A stretch of DNA of 64,000 nucleotides from Photobacterium lutimaris. GTDB taxonomy: Bacteria; Pseudomonadota; Gammaproteobacteria; Enterobacterales; Vibrionaceae. Below are positions 52,307-61,740 of the stretch, piece after piece. Both the position numbers and the translations under genes were made by a program. Each line of letters begins with the position of its first letter. The stretch's first letter is position 1. A model generated the notes under the pieces. The model ran no database searches and was not told the origin of the DNA. It saw only the letters and a list, made by a program, of their open reading frames with translations. The stretch spans positions 62,001 through 126,000 of the forward strand of contig NZ_PYMH01000004.1 in assembly GCF_003025555.1 (NCBI RefSeq). Direction: 5' to 3'.

Positions 52307-54259
52307 ATGCGTCTACATTTAGAACACCATTTGATTGCCAATGGTGAAGCGGGCAGCCGTTTGTCTGTCACCCTGAGCAATCAAAGTGACAGCATCCTAG
52401 ATGATTGGCACCTAGCGTTTAGCTGTATTCGCCGCCTTGCTGCTAACTCCCTAACATGCGGTAGCCTTAAACAGGTCGGTAGTCTTTGCCGACTTACTCC
52501 CCCTGAGTCAGCCCGAGTGCTTGCACCCGGGCAGCATTTCTACACCGAGTTTGAGGTTACCCTTCCACATATTACGCTGCAAGGTCACGGTATCACTGAA
52601 GCGGTCGCAGTTAGTCAATATGCCATGCATAAGGTTGAGGTTGCGCCATTGCAGATCCGTGACCGTATGCCGTTCCGCGATGCGAGCACCGATAGAAGTC
52701 TTGTAAAATCAACGGTTATTGCTATTACACCTCAGCCAGCTCAGCTGATGGTGCAATCGGGCTCTTTCACATTAGATAGCCGGTGTCAGACCCAATGTGG
52801 CACCCCGCTTGCGCAAGCAGCGCTGCAATGGTTTGCGGACGAGTTGGTACAGCGCCATCATCTTACCTTTACTGAACACCATGAGTTTAGTCGCAGTGGA
52901 TTGATTAGTTTTCAGATGGACAGCCAGTGCAGAGAGGGAAGTTATCGTCTTGATGTCAAAACGGATCATATTCAGATACAAGCCAGTGAAGAGTGTGGTT
53001 TCTTCTCGGCTGTTGCCAGTTTGCTGCAGTTGATCCCGCTACAGTCTGACAATAGCATGCTATTCGTGTTGCCTTGTCTCACGATCCAAGATAAGCCACG
53101 CCTCGGCTATCGCGGGATGATGCTTGATTGTGTCCGTCACTTCCATTCAGTTAGCAAAGTTAAGCAAATTATTAATCAGCTGGCGAGACTCAAGTTTAAT
53201 GTATTCCACTGGCACCTGACTGATGATGAAGGTTGGCGCATTGAAATTAATGCTTATCCGGCGTTAACCGAAATAGGGGCATGGCGAGGGCCAAATGAGC
53301 AGCTGCCAGCGCAATTTAGTCATTTAACTGAACGCTATGGTGGTTTTTATTCTCAGCAAGATATCCGAGAGGTAGTCGCATATGCCTCGGCGCGTGGTAT
53401 CACCGTGATACCTGAAATAGATATTCCAGGTCATTCGCGTGCGGCCATTAAAGCCCTGCCAGAACTGCTGTATGACGCCCAAGATGAGTCACAATATATC
53501 AGTGTTCAGCATTTTAACGATAATGTGTTGTCACCCGGACTGGACGGAACCTACACCTTCCTTCGTACTGTGTTGGATGAAGTGTGTGAACTCTTTCCCG
53601 CACCCTATATACATGTTGGGGCTGATGAAGTACCTGAGGGCGTATGGAGCCGAAGTCCGAGTTGCCAGCAGCTCATGGCTCAGTTGGGATATACCGACCC
53701 GAAAGAGTTACAGGGGCATCTGTTACGCTTTGCTGAGCAATACTTGGAGCAAAAAGGGCGTCGGATGCTGGGTTGGGAAGAGGTTGTTCATGGTGAGAAA
53801 GTCAGCACAGAGACGGTGATCTTTTCATGGCAAAGTGAAAAGGCGGCGCTGGAGTGTATTGGAAAAGGCCACGACGTTGTGCTTCAGCCGGGGCAATTCC
53901 TATATCTTGATATGGTACAAAGTCATTGTGTTGATGAACCAGGCCTTGATTGGGCTGCAATACTGCCGCTCGAAAAGGTCTATCATTACGATCCGCTCGC
54001 TAATATTCCTGCCGATAAGCAAGATAAAGTATTGGGTGTGCAAGTGGCATTGTGGTCTGAAACCGTGGTGGATGAGCACACGCTTGACTATTTACTTTAC
54101 CCAAGACTGTTCGCCGCTGCAGAAGTCACATGGTCTGAATCACGCCAGTGGTATCAATTCTTACGTAAATTGAATAACCATTTGATTGAGCTGGAACAGC
54201 TAGGAATATCGTATTGTCGTAATGGTATCTTTGATGGATACAAGCAATGGGCTTGCTAA
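52307..54259 (+). CDS. Beta-N-acetylhexosaminidase, GH20 family, cytoplasmic
   Basis: ATG 52307 is preceded by GAAAGAGAC, giving 650 residues; an in-frame TTG at 52256 overlaps the hairpin. After an N-terminal beta-sandwich (to about 270), the catalytic barrel reads GYRGMMLDCVRHFHSV, FHWHLTDDEGWRIEINAYP, GITVIPEIDIPGHSRAA and the catalytic pair Asp440-Glu441 in HVGADEVPEG. It removes terminal beta-GlcNAc/GalNAc through the acetamido group. No signal peptide, so it works on imported oligosaccharides. With the alpha- and beta-mannosidases it could strip an N-glycan core. Confidence 0.93.
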   Translation: MRLHLEHHLIANGEAGSRLSVTLSNQSDSILDDWHLAFSCIRRLAANSLTCGSLKQVGSLCRLTPPESARVLAPGQHFYTEFEVTLPHITLQGHGITEAVAVSQYAMHKVEVAPLQIRDRMPFRDASTDRSLVKSTVIAITPQPAQLMVQSGSFTLDSRCQTQCGTPLAQAALQWFADELVQRHHLTFTEHHEFSRSGLISFQMDSQCREGSYRLDVKTDHIQIQASEECGFFSAVASLLQLIPLQSDNSMLFVLPCLTIQDKPRLGYRGMMLDCVRHFHSVSKVKQIINQLARLKFNVFHWHLTDDEGWRIEINAYPALTEIGAWRGPNEQLPAQFSHLTERYGGFYSQQDIREVVAYASARGITVIPEIDIPGHSRAAIKALPELLYDAQDESQYISVQHFNDNVLSPGLDGTYTFLRTVLDEVCELFPAPYIHVGADEVPEGVWSRSPSCQQLMAQLGYTDPKELQGHLLRFAEQYLEQKGRRMLGWEEVVHGEKVSTETVIFSWQSEKAALECIGKGHDVVLQPGQFLYLDMVQSHCVDEPGLDWAAILPLEKVYHYDPLANIPADKQDKVLGVQVALWSETVVDEHTLDYLLYPRLFAAAEVTWSESRQWYQFLRKLNNHLIELEQLGISYCRNGIFDGYKQWAC

Positions 54260-54320
54260 CTTAAGTTATAACGAACTCGCTTAGCGGGTGCCTATCTTGA
54301 TACTCATTAACCATTCATTT

Positions 54321-54357
54321 CAATGGAGCCTCGCTATGTAACATGAGGCTTCAATTG
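54321..54357 (+). terminator. Probable terminator of the PTS-GH38-GH20 operon
   Basis: Arms AATGGAGCCTC / GAGGCTTCAATT (two mismatches) followed by TTGTTT. Confidence 0.5.
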
Positions 54358-54479
54358 TTTAGCCTTATCGGCAAAAAAGCCCCAAATAACAGCTTTGACG
54401 GTTTTATTCAGTCACCTGACAGCCAGTCCCCATACAATACATATCTCAATGCAACTGGATGCAATCTTTTGGAGATAGT

Positions 54480-55640
54480 ATGGTTCGGCGCTGGAAATAC
54501 TTGTTGTTAGTTATCTTTCTCTCCGCCTGCAGCAGCACGGAGCGCAGTGCTGATCCTCTAACCTATACCATGATGCCCTTATCTTTTGAAGAGATTCGGA
54601 TGTGGGATGAATTTAATCCTGAAGGGTTAAATACCATGATCCAAACTAACACTGACATTTGGATTGAGGAGCATCAAGGAAAGCAAAGCCTTAATTATTT
54701 AGCGTTGTCTGGCGGCGGGTTCAATGGCGCATTCTCAGCAGGTATTTTAACGGCTTGGACAGAACAAGGCGACAGGCCAACGTTTGATATCGTAACGGGT
54801 ATTTCGACAGGGGCAATCGTCTCTGTGTTTGCCTTTCTCGGCAGTGAATACGATGATGTGCTGACTGAACTATATACTGAGACAGACTTTAACGATCTAT
54901 TTAGCTATAGAAATATATTCTCCCTCGTTAGGCATCAGTCGATTCTTGATACTTCGCCATTTGAGAAAAAAGTCCGCCAGATTGTGAATGACGATTTAGT
55001 TACTGAAATTGCCAACCAGAGTCGGAGTGGGCGGAACTTGATTATAGGAACGACAAACATTGATAATCAACGTCTTGCCTTGTGGAATATCAGCCGGATA
55101 GCCGAACATGGTACTCCGCAAGCGACAGCACTTATTCAGGAGCTGATTATTGCCAGCAGTTCTATACCCGGGGCATTTCCGGCAAGGAAAATACTGTTTG
55201 AACTCGGTGGTCAACAGTTCGATGAACTGCATGTTGATGGTGGGGTGGTGCGCCAAGTCTTTTTTGCCCCGTCATGGGTCGATCTGCGTGATGTAGGGGT
55301 TGAACAAAATCTCTATGTGATCCGCAATGGTAGTTTGAAATCGGAGTTCCAGCCGGTCTCTCATCGATTAAGCCATATCAGCGAAAGGGCAATCAGTACT
55401 CTTATGCTTAATCAAGGCATAGGAGATGTCGAACATATCTACCACAATGCCCGTCAACAAGGTATGAAATTTAACTTGGCTTATATCGATGAGGACTTTC
55501 AGCCTCCGCAAGAGGCGTCGCCCTACAGTGATGAGTTCATGACAGGACTCTTTGAATACAGCTATGAAAAGATGCTGGAGAGGGAAGCTTGGCAATCACT
55601 TCCTCCATCATTACCAGAGTATTACCAAGTGGCTGATTAA
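54480..55640 (+). CDS. Patatin-like phospholipase lipoprotein
   Basis: 386 residues from ATG 54480, four bases after a GGAGATA ribosome site; a 21-base-longer start at 54459 exists. Lipobox LSAC (Cys17). Patatin signatures: LALSGGGFNGAFSAGIL (oxyanion, 75-90), GISTGAI with nucleophile Ser109 and HVDGGVV with catalytic Asp253. It would hydrolyse phospholipid or other acyl esters and is anchored in a membrane. Not obviously linked to its neighbours. Confidence 0.9.
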   Translation: MVRRWKYLLLVIFLSACSSTERSADPLTYTMMPLSFEEIRMWDEFNPEGLNTMIQTNTDIWIEEHQGKQSLNYLALSGGGFNGAFSAGILTAWTEQGDRPTFDIVTGISTGAIVSVFAFLGSEYDDVLTELYTETDFNDLFSYRNIFSLVRHQSILDTSPFEKKVRQIVNDDLVTEIANQSRSGRNLIIGTTNIDNQRLALWNISRIAEHGTPQATALIQELIIASSSIPGAFPARKILFELGGQQFDELHVDGGVVRQVFFAPSWVDLRDVGVEQNLYVIRNGSLKSEFQPVSHRLSHISERAISTLMLNQGIGDVEHIYHNARQQGMKFNLAYIDEDFQPPQEASPYSDEFMTGLFEYSYEKMLEREAWQSLPPSLPEYYQVAD

Positions 55641-55770
55641 TGGTAATATATTGTTACATTCTAGCGAGGGCTCCCCAATGCCGCGAGCTCTTCAGTGATA
55701 ATCTTGAATGGATGCCGTCCCTTTAATGCGGCTTTGCGGTGGCTAGAATCTATAAATATTCACTACAGTT

Positions 55771-55796
55771 ATACCCAAGCACGTCAAGGTGCTTGG
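55771..55796. repeat. ATACCCAAG palindromic repeat, copy 2
   Basis: ATACCCAAGCAC with its complementary arm GTGCTTGG (55789-55796); same family as 22402 and 63962. Confidence 0.7.
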
Positions 55797-55904
55797 TTCT
55801 GCGAGAATGATTGGGGCGATAGAGGCAAGGCTGCGATTTTTCGATCTAGTGAATCTAAATCAACAATCGCATTATCATGATAATAAAGATAAAAGAGGTG
55901 CTTA

Positions 55905-56819
55905 GTGGCCGGAGCAAGTTTATTAACCCTGCTAGATGATATAGCCACCGTACTCGATGATGTTGCGGTAATGAGCAAAGTAGCTGCCCGCAAAACGGCA
56001 GGGGTACTGGGGGATGACTTGGCGTTAAATGCCCAGCAGGTGTCTGGTGTGCGTGCAGAGCGAGAAATTCCCGTGGTGTGGGCTGTCGCCAAGGGATCTT
56101 TTCGTAATAAGCTGATCTTGGTACCGGCAGCATTGTTGATCAGTGCATTTGCCCCTTGGTTAATTACCCCGATGTTGTTGCTCGGAGGCTTGTTCCTTTG
56201 CTTTGAAGGGTTCGAGAAAGTTGTAGAGAAGATGCTTCACCCTGTGGGGCCAAAGGATAGCGATGAACTGGAGTTGATGGATGCTGCTGAAGATTTGGTT
56301 GAGTTTGAAAAAACGAAAATCCAAGGGGCAATTCGAACCGACTTTATCTTGTCGGCTGAAATTATTGTCATTGCGCTAGGTACGGTGCAAGAATCCGCCA
56401 TGCTGACCCAAGTGCTGGTGGTCAGTGTCATCGCCTTGTTGATGACCATTGGGGTTTATGGCCTTGTGGCCGGGATCGTAAAGCTGGACGACGCGGGCTT
56501 GTACCTTGCCCGAACCAGCGAGCCGGGTACTTTGAAACGAGGGTTTGGCGAGAGCTTGATCAAGGCGGCACCATACCTGATGAAGTTTCTCGCTATCGTC
56601 GGCACCATCGCGATGTTCTTGGTGGGTGGCGGTATCGTCGTACACAGCATGCCGCACTCCCATATATTGATCGACCACCTAGTTCAGCAAGCCTCCGTCG
56701 TACCGGGTGGAGCCTTGATGCTTCCGGCATTCGTGAATGCCGCCATTGGTTTACTCAGTGGGGCGGCGGTATTGTTTTTGGTAACCGTGTATCGAAGAGT
56801 TAGGGATGCGGTAGCTTGA
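55905..56819 (+). CDS. yedI: YedI/DUF808 family inner-membrane protein
   Basis: 304 residues from GTG 55905 after AAAGAGGTGC. The full chain matches the DUF808 pattern: MAGASLLTLLDDIATVLDDVA, SKVAARKTAGVLGDDLALNA and RAEREIPVVWAVAKGSFRNK (each short), then about six hydrophobic segments. Function unknown; E. coli YedI is the family name. Confidence 0.9.
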   Translation: MAGASLLTLLDDIATVLDDVAVMSKVAARKTAGVLGDDLALNAQQVSGVRAEREIPVVWAVAKGSFRNKLILVPAALLISAFAPWLITPMLLLGGLFLCFEGFEKVVEKMLHPVGPKDSDELELMDAAEDLVEFEKTKIQGAIRTDFILSAEIIVIALGTVQESAMLTQVLVVSVIALLMTIGVYGLVAGIVKLDDAGLYLARTSEPGTLKRGFGESLIKAAPYLMKFLAIVGTIAMFLVGGGIVVHSMPHSHILIDHLVQQASVVPGGALMLPAFVNAAIGLLSGAAVLFLVTVYRRVRDAVA

Positions 56820-56848
56820 TACGCTAGCTTGATGAGATAGAGATAAGT

Positions 56849-56883
56849 AAACCGCCGCGATCGTTAGATTGCGGCGGTTTTTA
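56849..56883. terminator. Bidirectional terminator between yedI and the metalloprotease gene
   Basis: Stem AAACCGCCGC / GCGGCGGTTT (56849-56858 / 56871-56880), T tract after and A tract before. Confidence 0.9.
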
Positions 56884-56885
56884 GG

Positions 56886-59800
56886 TTATTGTTGGCTGTA
56901 AGCCATAAGACCGCTGATATTAATATATTGGTTGTTAGATTCCAGTCGGATATAACGAACTAGCGAATTAGGTAAACCCTGTTGGGCATTAAATAACCAC
57001 TCGTCTTGAATGCCTAATGGGCCTGAAGACCACAGGATATTTCTGGCGTCATCGAGCAAAGTAAGCGTTATATTTTCGGTACGAGACTGGCAACAATCAC
57101 CACGATTGGTCAGTATCAGCGCACTAATTTGAAAACCTTCTTCGAGATCAATTTCCAACCATTCCGAGCTTCCACGCTGTGAATGGACGAATGTCGAAGA
57201 CTTGCCATCTACGGCATAGCTTGCCGGGAAGCGACTTTCATCGTAATAACTAGAGATGGTTACTGGCTTACCAAGAGCAATATCAGTTCCTTCACCTGGA
57301 TCGATACCAGACCACCGCATAGTGCCATTGATGGGTAACGCTGGCTTGTCTAGGCCATAGCAGTAGTCATTACCATCGGCTTGATAGTACTGAAGGGTGA
57401 CATCGGCAAAGTCGTGTCCTGCTAATTGAAGTCGAGCCTTTTCAGAGACAGAAATTCCCCACATATATAGATAGTCACCATAGTCTAGGCGGGTGACATA
57501 AGAGATAGCAACGGCAAGCCAGTCGTTATTGCTGATGGACTTTATTTCATCATAAGAATACTGGCCAAATCCTAAGTTATCCCTATTGAGTAACCATTCG
57601 GGTTCATTCTTTTTGGCTCGGTTAAATTCACGTTCTAAGATGTGCAGGCGCGCGAGCAGGTGCCAGCCATCTTGAAGCACCCCTTGGCTCTGCGCTGCCA
57701 TCATCATCTGGACATAAATCGCAACACCATGACTCCATTTTGTTAAGTTGGCCTGCTGCATATATGTAAAGGGATCAGGCTGGCTTTGTGCTGCTTGGAG
57801 TGTTTCATACATGGATTCAAAGGGGAGTTTCTGACAACTTGGTGCTTCTCCTGTTTGCTTGAAAAATTGGGATTTCGAATAGTAGGAATACGGGTTGGTA
57901 CTGGCATGTCCTTCCCAGCCACTAAAACGGAAACGTCCCTTTTCTAAACCGTGGCCTAGTTCATGGATGTCACCGTGACCTGTTGGGCTGAAGGCCCAGC
58001 CTGCATCATATGGGTTGCCTGAGCACCCATAACCACAGGTTGGCTGATCCGCATTCATATGCTTCACAATAGTATGGCTGTCTATCGTCCAACCCTGCTG
58101 GGCTGCAAAATCATGAATCTCCGGAATTTCAGTAATACCATCACCTTTGAATCCAGCGAGAAGGTGTGGGAAATCATGCATATAAGCATCGGTAGCGTTC
58201 GCTAAGTCCTCGGCTGTAGACCAGTTGGCATTCGATAAAGTGGAGTGCATTTTCGATAAGGTTGAATGCACCTCAAAATATGGCGTCGCCACTTCAGCCC
58301 AGTCAAAACCACCTTGCTCGATGGCCAGGGCAAAGCTGTCGTTGTCTTCGCTACTACGCCAATGAGGATGACGGCCAATTTGGTTGAAAGCGAGGGTGAC
58401 GGGAAGTCCGGCTTCACCACTGAAACCAATCTGTACCGGTCCACCATAGGGGGAAGTCACCTTGAGTGTTTCGCCTGGATGAAGAGCAATCTTAACCGAT
58501 TGCAGGTACTTCGGACGCTTGTAGCCACTGGTGGAAAAAGGTTTGGAAGCGGATGAGCGCAAGGCGTTAATAAAGACGGTGGTGCTCGCCGCAGCATTGG
58601 TATCCAGCCTGGTCACTTCGAACGTTTGGCCGGGTAATGCGTAAACCCCTGCTGATTGGAAGTGTGCCTTACTGGTGAGTGTGACTGTTCTTCCGCTTGG
58701 TGTGATGTGGCTAAAGTCCCCTCGGCTAAAGTTGCCTAAATCAGGCTGTGCGGGGTTAATCTCACGGTAGTTGTATTGGACGTGATCGGCAAAATAAGAC
58801 GCCATAAACGTCGTTGTATCGGTCGAAGCCATATTCATCGGAAATGAAACGGACTGGCGGAAATAGTCGGCAAGTAAAATCAGAAGCTTCTGGTACTTAA
58901 ATCCTTCTTGTTTGAATAAGTCGACTTTGTTGCTGTCGAACTTGTTGGCCATGTTTCGGATATGGGTAGCGGCTTCTTGAAATTCATCCTTGAAGCTGTC
59001 TATATTTGAACAGCTTGAATTACATTGGCTTAAGTCGGTACTAAAGCTCAAGTTCAGAAAGTGCGTGACCATGGTTTTGACTTGCTCGACATCGGTTGGT
59101 AATAACCCCTTACGGGATGTGATGTCATAACCCTTAAGCCCTAATTTTTTCCAATAGTTATCCCATTCATAACTGACATTGAAATGCTGGAATAAGTGTT
59201 TGCCCAAAGCCGTCTGGTTGCCATCATGGTGAAGGTACATGACTGGAATACCCTGCGCTTGTGCCAAACTGACTTGTTCTGCAATAGCTTCTGCGTCCTC
59301 GCCATTGCGAAGGTATTGGGAGATGATCAGTAAATCAGTCTGCGAGGTAATACAGCTTGCTAACACATCACCGTTACAGCTTCTAGCGGGGTTGTAAGTG
59401 ATCTTATTTGGGAAGCGGTGATCGAGCCAGTTTCGCGTTGCACTTTCATCAGGAAAGTAATACCCATTTTCCATTTGTGCAATCACGACGTTTAGGCCGT
59501 TGGTGAGTATGTCACTTTGCGTTTTACCCGTTAACCACTGAATACTGTTTTCAAGGAAGGCGAGTGTTTGCTCATTGGTCTCAAAGCCACGCTGCCAAGT
59601 ACGCATTGGGTTAGAACCCAGTACGAGGTAACGACTATCCGCTGTTTCCCCAATCACACCGATGGCTTTTTCATGAACCGTATTTCCTGACACATAGACA
59701 TCATTGGTGTACAGGATGGCCTCATTAACGCCATAGGTGGTAACAAACGTACTCGCATCATGTGTCGGGTCCCATGAAAGGTTCGTTAAGCTACTGCCAT

Positions 59801-60497
59801 CTTCTTTAGCAATGCCATTAGCCGAGAGATTGAAAATAGTATTTTTTGCATTTTGGTACTGCATTCGGTTAGCGTCAATGACGTTCAGGACCGCTTGTAA
59901 CACTGAATCCCTATCAGGGATCAGTAATGCGTTTCCTGATTCAATTGCAGCGTCTATAGGGTCGGGGCAACCCGAGGTTTCAGCGTAGAAACTGGCCTGA
60001 GGAGCGTAACTATTAACCGGCTGGTACGCTAAGAAACAACCGCTATGTGAATTTTGCGCTTGCTCGGTAAAGTCTGAGGGGAGGCTTTTATCGACGAAGA
60101 AATCAGGCCATTTATCCTGTCGAGTGACACCGGTATGGTAATTATCGATATTGATGCCAGCAAGCTGGCTGAAGAAATCTGTTTGGCCCCCTTCATTGCG
60201 GTAGATACTGGTAGAGAAGCGAACGGGAGCGCCATATCGTACATAGACTTTAACACCATTGACATCGACGAAATAGTATCCGGCTGTGGCATCCCAATTT
60301 GGGTGTCCGCCACAGCTGTAAGAGCAGTCCCCCAGCTCTGTGATACCGGCACTCTCTGAAGCGGCATAGACATCGCTCAATGCTTGATTTGCCTGGTTGG
60401 CTAGGTGTTCCAATTCAAGTGCAAGTGGATCGGCAAGGGCTGATGAACAGCTTAGTGCCCATGCCCCAAGGGCGAGATAACTGAGCTTTTTCCTCAT
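56886..60497 (-). CDS. ImpA-like (M88) zinc metalloprotease with C-terminal F5/8 type C domain
   Basis: 1203 residues from ATG 60497, eight bases after AAGGAATT; an upstream TTG at 60515 lies inside that ribosome site. A signal peptide ends near ALA-DP. The zinc site is HELGH (845-849) in GDIHELGHGLEKGRF, the ImpA context. Residues from about 1065 (ALGKPVTISSYYDES, ASYAVDGKSS, LEIDLEEGFQISALI) form a discoidin/CBM32-like domain. Pseudomonas ImpA cuts mucin-type O-glycoproteins, so a secreted glycoprotease acting on host or prey glycoproteins is likely. It is longer than ImpA (about 920 aa) owing to the extra N-terminal part and the C-terminal domain. Confidence 0.85.
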   Translation of the reverse strand: MRKKLSYLALGAWALSCSSALADPLALELEHLANQANQALSDVYAASESAGITELGDCSYSCGGHPNWDATAGYYFVDVNGVKVYVRYGAPVRFSTSIYRNEGGQTDFFSQLAGINIDNYHTGVTRQDKWPDFFVDKSLPSDFTEQAQNSHSGCFLAYQPVNSYAPQASFYAETSGCPDPIDAAIESGNALLIPDRDSVLQAVLNVIDANRMQYQNAKNTIFNLSANGIAKEDGSSLTNLSWDPTHDASTFVTTYGVNEAILYTNDVYVSGNTVHEKAIGVIGETADSRYLVLGSNPMRTWQRGFETNEQTLAFLENSIQWLTGKTQSDILTNGLNVVIAQMENGYYFPDESATRNWLDHRFPNKITYNPARSCNGDVLASCITSQTDLLIISQYLRNGEDAEAIAEQVSLAQAQGIPVMYLHHDGNQTALGKHLFQHFNVSYEWDNYWKKLGLKGYDITSRKGLLPTDVEQVKTMVTHFLNLSFSTDLSQCNSSCSNIDSFKDEFQEAATHIRNMANKFDSNKVDLFKQEGFKYQKLLILLADYFRQSVSFPMNMASTDTTTFMASYFADHVQYNYREINPAQPDLGNFSRGDFSHITPSGRTVTLTSKAHFQSAGVYALPGQTFEVTRLDTNAAASTTVFINALRSSASKPFSTSGYKRPKYLQSVKIALHPGETLKVTSPYGGPVQIGFSGEAGLPVTLAFNQIGRHPHWRSSEDNDSFALAIEQGGFDWAEVATPYFEVHSTLSKMHSTLSNANWSTAEDLANATDAYMHDFPHLLAGFKGDGITEIPEIHDFAAQQGWTIDSHTIVKHMNADQPTCGYGCSGNPYDAGWAFSPTGHGDIHELGHGLEKGRFRFSGWEGHASTNPYSYYSKSQFFKQTGEAPSCQKLPFESMYETLQAAQSQPDPFTYMQQANLTKWSHGVAIYVQMMMAAQSQGVLQDGWHLLARLHILEREFNRAKKNEPEWLLNRDNLGFGQYSYDEIKSISNNDWLAVAISYVTRLDYGDYLYMWGISVSEKARLQLAGHDFADVTLQYYQADGNDYCYGLDKPALPINGTMRWSGIDPGEGTDIALGKPVTISSYYDESRFPASYAVDGKSSTFVHSQRGSSEWLEIDLEEGFQISALILTNRGDCCQSRTENITLTLLDDARNILWSSGPLGIQDEWLFNAQQGLPNSLVRYIRLESNNQYINISGLMAYSQQ

Positions 60498-60799
60498 GGA
60501 TAATTCCTTTATCAAAGAAAGATGAGTGGGTTCTTCTGGCTTTAATATTTTTATTGGTAATTGTGAGTATCGGGAGAATGCTACATTTGCATTGTGGTTA
60601 TTGGTTGCATATGAGCACTAAATTAATGGTAATGGAATTAGTCCTTTGATCCACTGGGGTTTTGTGAGCTTGGTTCACGGAGTGATATATTTTATGAATG
60701 GATGGTCTTTGTTCGATTGGTTAGTTGATGGTTTAGGCGTTTAGTGAGTCAGATAATCAATAGAGCTGTATATACTCTGAGCAGTTGAACTAAAGAGGC

Positions 60800-60828
60800 T
60801 TTACAATAAGAAAGTCCTACATTACTAT
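60800..60828 (+). promoter_or_regulatory. Sigma-70 promoter of tRNA-Ser
   Basis: TTTACA (60800-60805), 17-bp spacer, TACTAT (60823-60828), then a GC-rich GCCGC discriminator typical of stringently controlled stable-RNA genes. The tRNA begins at 60841. Confidence 0.6.
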
Positions 60829-60840
60829 ACGCCGCACAAA

Positions 60841-60931
60841 GGAGAGATGGCTGAGTGGTTGAAAGCACCGGTCTTGAAAACCGGCATACGTTTGTAGCGT
60901 ATCTAGGGTTCAAATCCCTATCTCTCCGCCA
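60841..60931 (+). tRNA. tRNA-Ser (anticodon UGA)
   Basis: 91 nt including encoded CCA. Acceptor arms GGAGAGA / TCTCTCC, D arm GCTGAGTGG, anticodon loop CTTGAAA giving UGA, a long variable arm (class II) as expected for serine, T arm AGGGTTCAAATCCCT and GCCA end. Confidence 0.97.
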
Positions 60932-61105
60932 AATTCTAAGGGCTTGCAGTAATGCAGGCCCTTTTTTATATCTGGAATATTTGGTTCAAATCCGCCACAC
61001 CCTGAGCACTCCGCCAAATTCTAAGGGCTTGCAGTAATGCAGGCCCTTTTTTATATCTGGAATATTTGGTTCAAATCCGCCACACCCTGAGCACTCCGCC
61101 AAATT
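60926..61105. repeat. 85-bp tandem repeat, two full copies plus the start of a third, each with a terminator and tRNA 3'-end mimic
   Basis: Units start at 60926, 61011 and 61096 with CCGCCAAATT and are identical through the two full copies. Each unit has a hairpin AGGGCTTGC-AGTAAT-GCAGGCCCT plus T6, then GGTTCAAATCC (T-loop-like) and ends in CTCCGCCA, like the tRNA acceptor end. It looks like tandem duplication of a degenerate tRNA tail. Confidence 0.9.
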
Positions 61106-61110
61106 AGAAG

Positions 61111-61137
61111 AAGCCGCTGAGAAATCAGCGGCTTTTT
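61111..61137 (+). terminator. Rho-independent terminator after the tRNA-like repeats
   Basis: Stem AAGCCGCTGA / TCAGCGGCTT with loop GAAA and a T tract. It ends the tRNA transcript. Confidence 0.92.
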
Positions 61138-61165
61138 TGTATGCGTTAAATTAAGTACATAGGGA

Positions 61166-61203
61166 TTGGAATCAAATCCAGCGTACCCAGAGCGTCTCTG
61201 CCA
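61166..61203 (+). other. Further degenerate tRNA 3'-end mimic
   Basis: GGAATCAAATCC, then about 20 bases and GCCA, repeating the layout of the 85-bp units in decayed form. Confidence 0.45.
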
Positions 61204-61344
61204 CATTTAAAAACTCTCCATTATTACCTCCGACTGTCGCCATATGGTAATTACTACCGTTTGGTGTTTGCTATTTTGACGTTAATTCGCTGGTTGCGAA
61301 AATGTTTCTGGCTTGGGTGCCAATGGATATTCTACGGAGATACA

Positions 61345-61671
61345 ATGGAAAAAATGAAGGCTGTTGCTGTTGCATGTACTTTGATGCTAATGACAAGTAA
61401 TGTTTACGCGGTTTCTGATGCTGCCAAAGTGGGGGCTAATGCAGGCGCAATGATGTATTGCTATGAGAATGTCGCGAAATCAAGTCAGCATTCAAAATAT
61501 AAAATCCTCAAGATTCACACTTACGATGAATATAAAAAGCTGCCTGATAGTGACCGAGCAAAAGCATTGATCATGAAAAAATCCGCGGAGGATGGTGACT
61601 ACTTAGGTGATCGTTTAGATAGCCGTCGTTGCGATAGTCTGCGTAAAATGCTCTACGTAAAGTACAACTAA
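61345..61671 (+). CDS. Small secreted protein of unknown function
   Basis: 108 residues from ATG 61345 after ACGGAGATA; a longer in-frame start at 61261 lacks a ribosome site and would mask the signal peptide. Signal MKAVAVACTLMLMTSNVYA, mature part starting VSDAAKVGANAGAMMYCYENV. Two Cys residues (one in AMMYCYEN, one in SRRCDSL) may form a disulfide. The family is not recognised. Confidence 0.75.
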   Translation: MEKMKAVAVACTLMLMTSNVYAVSDAAKVGANAGAMMYCYENVAKSSQHSKYKILKIHTYDEYKKLPDSDRAKALIMKKSAEDGDYLGDRLDSRRCDSLRKMLYVKYN

Positions 61672-61740
61672 AGCCTAACTAAAGAAAGGTTGTTGGTCAG
61701 CGGGTAACAGTTACTGGACTAATGTTATCCGCCTTGATAT

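Noticed and set aside
60926..61105. CRISPR-like array after the tRNA
   Set aside because: The units abut directly with no unique spacers and contain terminators and tRNA-like tails; no cas gene is present.
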